DNA of 64,000 bases from Desulfolithobacter dissulfuricans (GTDB lineage: Bacteria; Desulfobacterota; Desulfobulbia; Desulfobulbales; Desulfobulbaceae), in contig NZ_AP024233.1 of assembly GCF_025998535.1 (NCBI RefSeq), forward strand, positions 2,302,001 to 2,366,000, in the 5' to 3' direction. The notes below the pieces were generated by a model. That model was given only the letters and a program-made list of their open reading frames with translations, did not search any database and was not told the DNA's origin. This document shows positions 18,040 to 26,470 of this stretch, piece by piece. The position numbers and the translations under genes are program-made. The stretch's first letter is position 1. Each line of letters starts with the position of its first letter.

Positions 18040-18215
18040 ACCCGTGAACGTCCACGTGCTCGTGCTCGTACACGTGAACGAGAGTAAACAAAGGAATTCG
18101 TGTACGTGTACGTTAACGAGCACGAGCACGGCGCCCGCGATGTTGTCCCTTCGGATACCATCGCTTATGTGCTACGAAGCAGGCATCGAGACAGGGCAGG
18201 CACAGGGGCCTGCCT
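18040..18215 (+). repeat. short composite repeat block between recN and the PP-loop gene
   Basis: Two-arm hexamer hairpin (18042-18132) followed by a decayed GCCCGCGATGTTGTCCCTTCGGATACCATCGC module and a fragment of the GGCAGGC...GCCTGCC repeat at about 18190-18210. The CCGC/GCGG part is missing. Confidence 0.8.
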
Positions 18216-18231
18216 CTACGACGTTACCGCC

Positions 18232-19899
18232 TCATCCGGCCCGCTCGATCAGATCCCGGGCAAAGGCCATGGTCTGGTCTGTCAGCGAATTGCCGCCCAG
18301 CATCCGGGCAAGCTCCAGCACCCGGCTGTCCCCATCCAGCATCCGGATAGAGGTACTGGTCCGCCCCTCCAGCACCTGTTTCTCCACCAGGTAATGGGCC
18401 GTGGCATAGGCGGCGATCTGGGGCAGATGGGTAATACAGAACACCTGGTGATGCCCGGCCAGTTCACTGATCTTTCCGGCCACGGCCTCGGCAGCCTTGC
18501 CGCCGATTCCGGCATCCACCTCGTCGAAGACGACCGTCTCCACCTGATCCCGCCGGGCAAGCAGACATTTCATGGCCAGCATCAACCGGGACAGCTCACC
18601 GCCGGACACCACCTTGACCAGCGGCTTGGGTTCCTCACCGGGATTGGCGGAAAAAAGAAAGGTGACCTGGTCCTGACCGGTGGCCTGGATATTTTCGGCA
18701 TCACTTTCCACCGCAGCGCTGAACAGTGCCTGGGGGAAACTCAGGGAAGAAAGCTCCCGCTCCATGGCCTTTTTCAAACTGGCCGCTGCCTTCTGCCGTT
18801 TCCTGGTCAGCTGCGCTGCCCTGGATCGCAGCTCAGAGGACAAAACCTCCAGCTCCTTTTCCAGCCGCGCAAGCTCCTGCTCCATGCTGTCCAGGGTCTG
18901 CAGCTCCTCCTCGGCCCGGACCGCGAACTCCAACACCTCTTCCAGGGTCGGCCCGTACTTGCGCTGCAGAGTCTTCAGGGCAGCCAGCCGACCGTTGATC
19001 TCCTCCAGCCGACCCGGATCCATGGGAATAGTGTCCCGGTAATCCCGCAGGGCCGATTCCAGGTCCTTGACCTCGTAACAGGCCGTGGTGATCCGCTCAC
19101 TGAGCTCCCGGGCACTCTCGTCCAGCGAGGCCACCTGCTCCATGTTCTTTCGAATTTCGGCCAGGTGCTCGATCAGCCGCCCGTGCAGCAGCTCATGGCT
19201 TTTGGCCGCCAGGGTCGCCAGGGTGGTGGAGGACTTGAGCCGGTCCCGTTCCAGGGACAGCTCTTCATCCTCGCCCGGAGTCGGGTCCACTTCCTGGATC
19301 TCCCGCAGTTGAAAGGCGAGGAAATCCCGCCGCTGCTCCTTGTCCTGCTCTTTTTCCTGCAGGATCCGGAGACTGCGGGCCAGCTGCTGCCAGCGCGCAT
19401 ACAGGGAGGCAAATTCCTGCCGCTCCGGCCAGAGTTCACCAAAACTGTCGAGAAAATCCAGGTGCCGCCGGCTGCTGAGTAGTTCCTGATGATCGTGCTG
19501 ACTGGCAATGGAGACCAGGTTGGTGGCCAGCCGACCGGCCAGCTTGGCAGTAACCAGGTGATCATTGACATACACCCTGCTGCGGCCGGTCCGGCTGAGT
19601 ATCCGACGAATAATGCACTCACCGTCGTTTTCCAGCCCATGCTTCCGCAACAGTTCCAGGCTTTCCTGCTGCTCGGATCCCAGGAGAAAGCAGGCCTCGA
19701 TAACCGCCCGGTCGCAGTTGCTCCGGATCCAGGTCGCACTTCCACGGCCGCCGGTGAGCAGATGCAGGGCCTGGAGGATGATGGACTTACCCGCCCCGGT
19801 CTCACCGGTGAAAACAATAAGCCCTGTGTCCTGGCCACTGAAATCCAGGTGCAGCGAATCGATCAGGGCGAGATTTTCTATGTGCAGTTCCTGCAGCAT
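18232..19899 (-). CDS. recN: DNA repair protein RecN
   Basis: SMC-like ATPase of double-strand-break repair, 555 residues from the ATG at 19899 (MLQELHIENLALIDSLHLDF). Walker A is FTGETGAGKSIILQALHLLTGG. Two coiled-coil halves flank the centre (for example LRILQEKEQDKEQRRDFLAFQLREIQEVDP and EEELQTLDSMEQELARLEKELEVL). The ABC signature VVSGGELSRLMLAMK, Walker B TVVFDEVDAGIGGKAAEAV and a late CITHLPQIAAYA segment complete the family set. An upstream in-frame extension to 19950 has no family match. Confidence 0.95.
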   Translation of the reverse strand: MLQELHIENLALIDSLHLDFSGQDTGLIVFTGETGAGKSIILQALHLLTGGRGSATWIRSNCDRAVIEACFLLGSEQQESLELLRKHGLENDGECIIRRILSRTGRSRVYVNDHLVTAKLAGRLATNLVSIASQHDHQELLSSRRHLDFLDSFGELWPERQEFASLYARWQQLARSLRILQEKEQDKEQRRDFLAFQLREIQEVDPTPGEDEELSLERDRLKSSTTLATLAAKSHELLHGRLIEHLAEIRKNMEQVASLDESARELSERITTACYEVKDLESALRDYRDTIPMDPGRLEEINGRLAALKTLQRKYGPTLEEVLEFAVRAEEELQTLDSMEQELARLEKELEVLSSELRSRAAQLTRKRQKAAASLKKAMERELSSLSFPQALFSAAVESDAENIQATGQDQVTFLFSANPGEEPKPLVKVVSGGELSRLMLAMKCLLARRDQVETVVFDEVDAGIGGKAAEAVAGKISELAGHHQVFCITHLPQIAAYATAHYLVEKQVLEGRTSTSIRMLDGDSRVLELARMLGGNSLTDQTMAFARDLIERAG

Positions 19900-19964
19900 T
19901 TGTCTTTCCAGGGTCGACGTTGAAATGATGCCAGGGCATCTGAAAATCACGTTGTGGATTCATG

Positions 19965-20790
19965 CCGTAGGGGCAGGCCCCCGTGCCTGCCCCTACGGAT
20001 ACGACACAACAGCCCCCCTTCCTCAGGACGATCTCCAACCCAAAAAAACCTCGTGACATCCGCTCCTGCGGTGTCATGCGCATGCCCAAAGGGCCGACGG
20101 AGAGGCAAAAATCCTGTCCCCGCTCCCGCGGGGGTGACGCCAAAACCCGAGCAGGGGCGAACCACCCGGGTGAGTTGCAACCCCGGAACCATCCTGCCAG
20201 CTCCCAGGTTAGAGTGGGCACCGCAGGAGCGGTGACCGTGGTGATGAATCGTTCACCGCGGAGCGGAGGAACGAGGGGTTCTGCATGTACCGGGCGCTTT
20301 CCAGCTCCGTGGCACAAAAGCGATGGTATCCACTGAAGGGATCACATCGCAGGAACCAGCCCGTGAACGTGCTCGTGAACGTTAACGTACCCGTGCACGT
20401 ACACGTACACGAATTCCTTTATTCTCTCTCGTTCACGTGTACGAGCACGGGCACGTGGACGGTCACGGACGCAAACCGGATACCCGAACCAGCCGCTCGT
20501 CTTCCCCCAAGACCTCGTGACATCCGCTCCTGCGGTGTCACGCGCATGCCCAAAGGGCCGACGGAGAGGCAAAAATCCTGTCCCCGCTCCCGCGGGGGTG
20601 ACGCCAAAACCCGAGCAGGGGCGAACCACCCGGGTGAGTTGCAACCCCGGAACCATCCTGACGCCTCCCAGGTTAGAGTGGGCACCGCAGGAGCGGTGAC
20701 CGTGGTGATGAATCGTTCACCGCGGAGCGGAGGAACGAGGGGTTCTGCGGGCATCGGACGCTCTCAGGCGGCCGACATCAGCGGACAAAG
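19965..20790 (-). repeat. composite repeat blocks, two tandem copies in inverted orientation
   Basis: The only large blocks in the minus orientation apart from the right-end array. A GGCAGGC...GCCTGCC repeat (19969-20000) is followed by one block (about 20050-20340), a hexamer hairpin (20360-20470) and a second, nearly identical block (about 20510-20755). Each holds CCGC/GCGG hairpins and an intact palindrome (20250-20273 and 20714-20737). They fill the divergent recN-dtxR region; no gene is seen. Confidence 0.88.
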
Positions 20791-20865
20791 AACTTGACTC
20801 CGAAAAATGAACCCTGTATCTTCGTGATTATTCTTGTAAATTTTACACTGTATCCGGAGTGGCCC

Positions 20866-21372
20866 ATGGGAGCGACCAAACGGCTCAGCGCCAGCCTTGA
20901 AGACTATATCGAAGCCATCTATCACATCACCTGCGAAAAACAGGAGGCCCGCGGCAAGGACATCGCAGCCCGCCTGGGAGTCAGCGGAGCCTCTGTGACC
21001 GAGGCGCTGCGCTCCCTGTCACAGAAAGGGCTCATCAACTACACCCCGTACGAGGCCATCACCATGACCGACCTGGGCCGGACAGTGGCTGAGGACGTGG
21101 TCCATCGGCACCAGGCCCTGAAAAAATTCTTCATCGATGTCCTGGCCATCGACCAGGAGATTGCCGAGGAAGGGGCCTGCAAGATAGAACATGCCGCTCC
21201 CCAGGAAATCATTGACCGGCTTGTCCAGTTTACCCGCTTCCTGGAGGTCTGCCCCCGGGGCGGCCGGGATCTCATCCAGGGATTCAGCGATTTCTTTGAT
21301 AAAGGAGAAACCAGGATCGACTGCGAGCACTGCATATCGCAGTGCCTGGAGAATAAACCGAGAAAATCCTGA
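20866..21372 (+). CDS. DtxR/MntR-family metal-dependent transcriptional regulator
   Basis: Cytoplasmic regulator of 168 residues from the ATG at 20866. The N-terminal winged helix is typical (SASLEDYIEAIYHITCEKQEARGKDIAARLGVSGASVTEALRSLSQKGLINYTPYEAITMTDLG). It is followed by the dimerisation and metal-site helix VVHRHQALKKFFIDVLAIDQEIAEEGACKIEHAAPQEIIDRL. The C-terminus has CEHCISQC, a Cys-rich motif that may add a metal ligand. Mn- or Fe-dependent repression is typical of the family, but the metal and targets cannot be told from sequence. It is convergent with the SelW-like gene, with stops two bases apart. Confidence 0.87.
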   Translation: MGATKRLSASLEDYIEAIYHITCEKQEARGKDIAARLGVSGASVTEALRSLSQKGLINYTPYEAITMTDLGRTVAEDVVHRHQALKKFFIDVLAIDQEIAEEGACKIEHAAPQEIIDRLVQFTRFLEVCPRGGRDLIQGFSDFFDKGETRIDCEHCISQCLENKPRKS

Positions 21373-21597
21373 TCAGCCCTTGAGCAGCCCGACGATCTCA
21401 CCCTCTTCCGGAAACCGGTTCAAGGCTTTTTTGGAAAAAATCAGTTCGCCGTCCCGGCTGACCTCAAAGACGCCACCGGACCCGGCGATCAGCTCCACGT
21501 CAACATCAGGACCGAACACCTGCTTCAACTCGGCCTCCAGACTGGAGGCACGCGGTTTATAGTTTCATTTGGAGCAGTATTCAATGGTAACTTTCAT
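21373..21597 (-). CDS. SelW/Rdx-family selenoprotein with in-frame UGA (selenocysteine)
   Basis: 74-residue thioredoxin-like protein missed by standard stop rules. The ATG at 21597 follows AAAGGAGGG. The frame reads MKVTIEYCSK-U-NYKPRASSLEAELKQVF... with a TGA codon at 21567-21565 in the C-x-x-U position typical of SelW. After it the frame continues through VDVELIAGSGGVFEVSRDGELIFSKKALNRFPEEGEIVGLL to TGA at 21373. The GSGGVFEV and RFPEEGEI motifs are family features. A hairpin suited to a bacterial SECIS lies directly downstream of the UGA. The role is probably redox; the substrate is unknown. Expression requires SelA/B/C/D elsewhere in the genome. Confidence 0.87.
21533..21549 (-). promoter_or_regulatory. 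bacterial SECIS-type hairpin
   Basis: On the mRNA, GCCUCCA pairs with UGGAGGC in a perfect 7-base stem with the loop GUC. The loop G is 23 bases after the UGA. This fits the described bacterial SECIS pattern: a short stem and a small loop beginning with G, at about 16-37 bases from the Sec codon. Confidence 0.75.
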
Positions 21598-22106
21598 TGC
21601 AAGCCCTCCTTTGAGCCATGGATCTACGATACACCTGTTTCGGCCAGGATGTTATATCATATCATAAACCATGGGAAAAGAGAGGAGTACCTGAATTGAA
21701 CGTTTCATCACCCCGCAGAGCGGGGCATGGCCTGACGCCACTTCGTCGGCTACCCGGTCACCTGCGTGACACCGCAGAGCGGTGATCACGAGTTTTTCAA
21801 GGTAGCCTTTATTTGTTGCCTGCAGAAGCGTACTTTGAGCAGCCAGGTTTTTTCCACAGGCAGAGAGAAGAAGCAATGTTGTTATCCCTCATATCGGTGA
21901 CAGCTGAGCTTTGGTAGTAATCACAAACAATTACAACTGGTTTTCTTTTAAAGTGTTGCAGGTAAGCGGAGACTCCGGATGGGTGAATCGCTCAATTCAG
22001 GGAGTATGTTTTCCGTTTCCATGCCCGGATCCTGCCGGTATACTGCAGTAGAAGGCCAGACTGGAAGACCAACCTCAGCCACTGCCAAGCCCCAGAGACT
22101 ACACAC
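21598..22106 (+). repeat. gene-free region upstream of gspF with a short repeat fragment
   Basis: 21705-21795 contains a compact version of the CCGC/GCGG hairpins (CACCCCGCAGAGCGGGG and GTGACACCGCAGAGCGGTG) with loops shortened to AGA. About 21958-21977 carries the motif shared with 1853-1872. No coding potential is convincing; the 74-residue minus-strand open frame here has no family features. Confidence 0.6.
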
Positions 22107-23333
22107 ATGCCTGTCTACGAATACACCGCGCTCAGCAGCAGCGGCAAGAAAACAAAAGGCATTATCGACGCCGACTCTGTCAGCGCGGCCCGGCAGAAGA
22201 TAAAGAGCAGGGGCCAGTACCCGGTGGAGATCACCGAGACCACACCCCAGGCAGGAAAATCCGGCAGGACGTCCTTCCTGCACATCGAACTGGGGCAACG
22301 GGTGCGGCAGCAGGAGATCCACATCGCCACCCGCCAGCTGGCCACCCTGCTCGGCGCGGGCATCCCGCTGGTCCAGGCCTTGAACGGCCTCATCGAGCAG
22401 ACCACCAACAAGAGCCTCAAAAAAATCATTGCCCAGATAAAGGACAGCGTCAACGAAGGCAACTCCCTGACCGCGGCCCTGTCCGAACATCCGCGCCTTT
22501 TCTCCCGGATCTACATCAACATGGTCCGGGCCGGCGAGGCCTCCGGCTCCCTGGATGTTGTGCTGGAACGGCTGGCCGAATTCGGTGAGAGCCAGCAGGC
22601 CCTCAAGGCCCGGATCAAGGCCGCTCTCACCTATCCCCTGTTCATGGCCGTGGTCGGTACCCTGGTCCTGTTTCTCCTCATCACCTTTATCGTCCCGAGC
22701 ATCACCAAAGTCTTTGAAGGAACCAGCCAGGCCCTGCCCCTGCCGACGATTATCCTGATCAGCCTGAGCGGGTTTTTCAAAAACTACTGGTGGCTGCTCA
22801 TCCTGCTCATTGTCGCCGCTGTCACCGCCATCCGCTTCTTCATCACCCGGCCCACCGGCCAGCAGCTCTGGGATCGGCTCAAGCTCACCCTGCCCCTGCT
22901 TGGCGACCTCAATATCAAGATCGCCTCGGCCCGCCTGGGCCGGACCCTGTCCAGCCTGCTGGAGTCCGGCGTCCCGCTGGTCACGGCCCTGCAGATCGTC
23001 AAGAACATCCTCAACAACACTATCCTCGCCGACACCATCGACGACGCGACCCGGGAACTGGAAAAAGGCCGCAGCCTCTCGCAGATCCTCAAAAAAAGCC
23101 CTTGGTTTCCTCCCATGCTGGTGCAGATGATCGGAGTCGGGGAGCAGAGCGGCGCCCTGGAGAAGATGCTGGGCAAGGTGGCGGACAACTACGAACGGGA
23201 GGTGGAGGCAAAAATTCTGACCATGACCTCGCTCATCGAACCGATCATGATCCTGGTCATGGGCGGGGTGGTGAGTTTCATCGTGGTTTCCATCCTCCTG
23301 CCCATCTTCGAGATGAACCAGCTGATCCGCTGA
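22107..23333 (+). CDS. gspF: type II secretion / type IV pilus inner-membrane platform protein GspF
   Basis: Polytopic inner-membrane platform protein of 408 residues. It starts MPVYEYTALSSSGKKTKGIIDADS, the canonical GspF/PilC N-terminus. Two T2SSF domains follow (RQLATLLGAGIPLVQALNGL...MVRAGEASGSLDVVLERLAEF and ARLGRTLSSLLESGVPLVTALQIVKN...MIGVGEQSGALEKMLGKVADNYE). Membrane helices lie near 170-190, 220-245 and 375-400. No gspE, gspG or other secretion genes are adjacent, so it is an orphan here. Its last 21 bases recur beyond the four-gene array downstream. Confidence 0.92.
   Translation: MPVYEYTALSSSGKKTKGIIDADSVSAARQKIKSRGQYPVEITETTPQAGKSGRTSFLHIELGQRVRQQEIHIATRQLATLLGAGIPLVQALNGLIEQTTNKSLKKIIAQIKDSVNEGNSLTAALSEHPRLFSRIYINMVRAGEASGSLDVVLERLAEFGESQQALKARIKAALTYPLFMAVVGTLVLFLLITFIVPSITKVFEGTSQALPLPTIILISLSGFFKNYWWLLILLIVAAVTAIRFFITRPTGQQLWDRLKLTLPLLGDLNIKIASARLGRTLSSLLESGVPLVTALQIVKNILNNTILADTIDDATRELEKGRSLSQILKKSPWFPPMLVQMIGVGEQSGALEKMLGKVADNYEREVEAKILTMTSLIEPIMILVMGGVVSFIVVSILLPIFEMNQLIR
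23313..23333 (+). repeat. direct repeat, left copy (3' end of gspF)
   Basis: ATGAACCAGCTGA-T-CCGCTGA, the last codons of gspF; 20 of 21 bases match 30251-30271. Together the copies flank the DUF1703 array and one composite repeat block. Confidence 0.7.
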
Positions 23334-23345
23334 GGAACAGGCGGG

Positions 23346-24896
23346 TTACTGTCCTTGGACTGTTGCCCACTCAAAGCCGACAATATTGCGGCTCTCCTTG
23401 TCGAACTCCACCCCCAGCAGGTAGATCTCGCCCTGGCCACGGTACTTGTCCGCATATCTCTTTTCCCTGATCTGGGCCAGGGCACTGCCTGTTTTCGCCC
23501 CCTTGCTGACCACCTTGAATTCAAGGATATATATCTTGCCTTCGACAAACACGGTCATGTCGATACGGCCGACACTGGTACTGTCCTCGACAACCACGTC
23601 CAGGCCAAGGGCGGTGAAATAGCAGTAGAAGATAGAGGCGTAATACCCTTCATAGCCAGCCAGCTGATTCTTGCGGTACCAGTCGTGGGGGATGGAGGCG
23701 AAAAAGGAGTGAAAAATCTCCCGCAACTCTTCCAGGCGGCCCGCGGCCAGGGCCTCGTAAACCCGGTCTTTCAACAGTTCCCGATCCGACGCCCCGCTGC
23801 GTGACAGGACCTGCAAAAGGGTCTCTGTCAAGCTCATACGCACTTCCAGGTTTGGAAAACCCAACCTGTACGAGGTCCGACCGCCACGTTGTCGTCTTTC
23901 TTTGATGGTCAGGTAACCAGCCTGAAAGAGAAGGGCCTCGGGTTCAATATAGTTCACGTCAAAACTACCGAGGAGCTGTTCCCCTGCCAGCATCTGACCG
24001 AGCCGTGGCGCTGCAATCTGTTTCCGCAACAAAAGATTAATCAAAAACGTCGGATTGCCTGTTTCGAACCAGTAGGCGCGAAAATCCTTGTTCCGCAAAA
24101 ACAGCAGCACATCAAACGGATTGTATACCAGATCGCCAAGCCAGTTGTAGCCATTGTACCAGCGCCGCAGCTCCTCCAGATCCACCCCCTCCAGGTATTC
24201 GGCAAAGACCTGTTCCACGTCCCGCTGGGTATAGCCGCAGATGGTGGCATACCGTTTGTCCAGGGTGATATCCTCCAGGTTGTTCAAGCCGCTGAAAAGC
24301 GACACTTTGCTGAACTTGGAAACACCGGCGAGAAAAACAAACCGCAACTGGGCATCACGGGCCTTGAGCACCGAATAAAGATTACGGAGTCCATCGCGCA
24401 GCTCTGTAGCCAGTTCGGGAGATTCCAGGTTATCCAGGATCGGTTTGTCATACTCGTCCACAAGCACCACAACACGCTCACCTACAGATTCGTGCAGGCG
24501 CAGGATAAGTTCATCCAGACAATCTCCAGGGTCGTTACGGGACAGGGTAATATTCCACTGGGACGCGTTCTCATCCAACTGCTGCCGGATCCGCTCTGCA
24601 AGCCGACCTGTACTCTGTATCACCCCACCGGCAAAATCAATGCGCACCACGGGATGGCGCCGGCTCCAGTCCCAGTGATTTTCCAGGTACAGCCCGGTAA
24701 ACAGCTCCCGGCTGCCGGCAAACGCCTCGGCAATGGTGTCCAGCAGCAGAGACTTGCCAAAGCGCCGCGGACGGGAAAGAAAATAACTCTTCCCCTGATC
24801 GGCCAACCGGTAAATCAGCGGCGTCTTGTCCACATAGCAATAATTGTCAGACCGGATCTCGGCAAAGGTCTGAACTCCTATGGGAAGTTTCTTCAT
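23346..24896 (-). CDS. AAA-ATPase/PD-(D/E)XK (DUF1703-type) array, gene 4 (cassettes a, x)
   Basis: Last transcribed of four tandem paralogues, 516 residues, ATG at 24896. The N-terminal AAA-ATPase-like domain has a Walker-A-like RPRRFGKS (42-49) and Walker B VVVLVDEYDKP (DEYD at 147-150). The C-terminal PD-(D/E)XK nuclease-like domain has D446 in GRIDMTV, then E459 and K461 in YILEFKV. Between them are two segments that differ in blocks among the copies. V1 is about residues 92-138 and is type a here (VIQSTGRLAERIRQQ). V2 is about 267-396 and is type x (LRNKDFRAYWFETG). The start overlaps the preceding gene's stop (ATGA). Family function is not established. C-terminus ends ATVQGQ, unlike its siblings. 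Confidence 0.85.
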   Translation of the reverse strand: MKKLPIGVQTFAEIRSDNYCYVDKTPLIYRLADQGKSYFLSRPRRFGKSLLLDTIAEAFAGSRELFTGLYLENHWDWSRRHPVVRIDFAGGVIQSTGRLAERIRQQLDENASQWNITLSRNDPGDCLDELILRLHESVGERVVVLVDEYDKPILDNLESPELATELRDGLRNLYSVLKARDAQLRFVFLAGVSKFSKVSLFSGLNNLEDITLDKRYATICGYTQRDVEQVFAEYLEGVDLEELRRWYNGYNWLGDLVYNPFDVLLFLRNKDFRAYWFETGNPTFLINLLLRKQIAAPRLGQMLAGEQLLGSFDVNYIEPEALLFQAGYLTIKERRQRGGRTSYRLGFPNLEVRMSLTETLLQVLSRSGASDRELLKDRVYEALAAGRLEELREIFHSFFASIPHDWYRKNQLAGYEGYYASIFYCYFTALGLDVVVEDSTSVGRIDMTVFVEGKIYILEFKVVSKGAKTGSALAQIREKRYADKYRGQGEIYLLGVEFDKESRNIVGFEWATVQGQ

Positions 24897-26470
24897 GACA
24901 GTCCTTGGGCTGTTGCCCACTCAAAGCCGACAATATTGCGGCTCTCCTTGTCGAACTCCACCCCCAGCAGGTAGATCTCGCCCTGGCCACGGTACTTGTC
25001 CGCATATCTCTTTTCCCTGATCTGGGCCAGGGCACTGCCTGTTTTCGCCCCCTTGCTGACCACCTTGAATTCAAGGATATATATCTTGCCTTCGACAAAC
25101 ACGGTCATGTCGATACGGCCGACACTGGTACTGTCCTCGACAACCACGTCCAGGCCAAGGGCGGTGAAATAGCAGTAGAAGATAGAGGCGTAATACCCTT
25201 CATAGCCAGCCAGCTGATTCTTGCGGTACCAGGTGGTGAGCGGAGCGAATGACCGGTCGTGGGGGATAGAGGCGAAAAAGGCGTGAAAGATATCCCGCAT
25301 GACATCGCAGTCGCCGGCGGCCAGGGCCTGGTACAGGGCCATCTGGTAACGGGCTCTCTCTCCAGCCGATTTGGCCAATGCTGACAGAATCGTCCCGGTA
25401 AGGGCCCGTTTCACCTCCCGATTGGGATAGGTGAGCGTGTAGAAATACTCGTTACCCAGCCGGTGGCGTTCCTTAATGGTGAGATAGCCGGTCTGGAACA
25501 GAAGCGTCTCAAGCTCCAGACTCCCCACGTCAAAGCTACTCAACAACTCGTCGCTGGCCATCACCCGTTCCAGGTTGGGAACCGGGTAACGCCGTTCCTC
25601 GACGAGCCGCACCAGGAAGGACGGATTGCCGGTTTCAAACCAATAGTTACGGTACTCCTTTTCCTTGGCGAAAAACAGCAGCACATCAAACGGATTATAC
25701 ACCGGCTCGCCAAGCCAGTTGTAGCCATTGTACCAGCGCCGCAGCTCCTCCAGATCCACCCCCTCCAGGTATTCGGCAAAGACCTGCTCCACGTCCTGCT
25801 GGGTATAGCCGCAGATGGTGGCATACCGTTTGTCCAGGGTGAGATCCTCCAGATTGTTCAAGCCGCTGAAAAGCGATACCTTGCTGAACTTGGAAACTCC
25901 GGTGAGAAAAACAAACCGCAGCTGGGCATCATGGGCCTTGAGCACCGAATAAAGATTACGGAGTCCATCGCGCAGCTCTGTAGCCAGTTCGGGAGATTCC
26001 AGGTTATCCAGGATCGGTTTGTCATACTCGTCCACAAGCACCACAACACGCTCACCTGAAGTCTCATGCAGACGTTCAATCAGCTCTGACAAGACCAGAT
26101 GAGCCAACCGTTGCTCCAGCTCGATACCAAAGCGCAGACCTTGCTGCCGCAGCATGGCAATAATTGTCTCATCCAGTTCTGCCCTGTTGCGCATCACCCC
26201 GCCGGCAAAATCGATACGCACCACCGGATACCGCCTGTCCCAGTCCCAGTGATTTTCCAGGTACAGCCCGGTAAACAGCTCCCGGCTGCCGGCAAACGCC
26301 TCGGCAATGGTGTCCAGCAGCAGAGACTTGCCAAAGCGCCGCGGACGGGAAAGAAAATAACTCTTCCCCTGATCGGCCAACCGGTAAATCAGCGGCGTCT
26401 TGTCCACATAGCAATAATTGTCAGACCGGATCTCGGCAAAGGTCTGAACTCCTATGGGAAGTTTCTTCAT
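24893..26470 (-). CDS. AAA-ATPase/PD-(D/E)XK (DUF1703-type) array, gene 3 (cassettes b, y)
   Basis: Third transcribed paralogue, 525 residues, ATG at 26470 overlapping the upstream stop by four bases. It carries V1 type b (MRNRAELDETIIAMLRQQG) and V2 type y (FAKEKEYRNYWFETGNPSFL). It is eight residues longer than the others because of an in-frame 24-base insertion (25233-25256, encoding RSFAPLTT) just before the nuclease domain. The insert DNA (GTGAGCGGAGCGAATGA region) resembles the local REP-like palindrome. ATPase and nuclease residues are intact. The stop TGA overlaps the ATG of gene 4. Confidence 0.85.
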   Translation of the reverse strand: MKKLPIGVQTFAEIRSDNYCYVDKTPLIYRLADQGKSYFLSRPRRFGKSLLLDTIAEAFAGSRELFTGLYLENHWDWDRRYPVVRIDFAGGVMRNRAELDETIIAMLRQQGLRFGIELEQRLAHLVLSELIERLHETSGERVVVLVDEYDKPILDNLESPELATELRDGLRNLYSVLKAHDAQLRFVFLTGVSKFSKVSLFSGLNNLEDLTLDKRYATICGYTQQDVEQVFAEYLEGVDLEELRRWYNGYNWLGEPVYNPFDVLLFFAKEKEYRNYWFETGNPSFLVRLVEERRYPVPNLERVMASDELLSSFDVGSLELETLLFQTGYLTIKERHRLGNEYFYTLTYPNREVKRALTGTILSALAKSAGERARYQMALYQALAAGDCDVMRDIFHAFFASIPHDRSFAPLTTWYRKNQLAGYEGYYASIFYCYFTALGLDVVVEDSTSVGRIDMTVFVEGKIYILEFKVVSKGAKTGSALAQIREKRYADKYRGQGEIYLLGVEFDKESRNIVGFEWATAQGLS

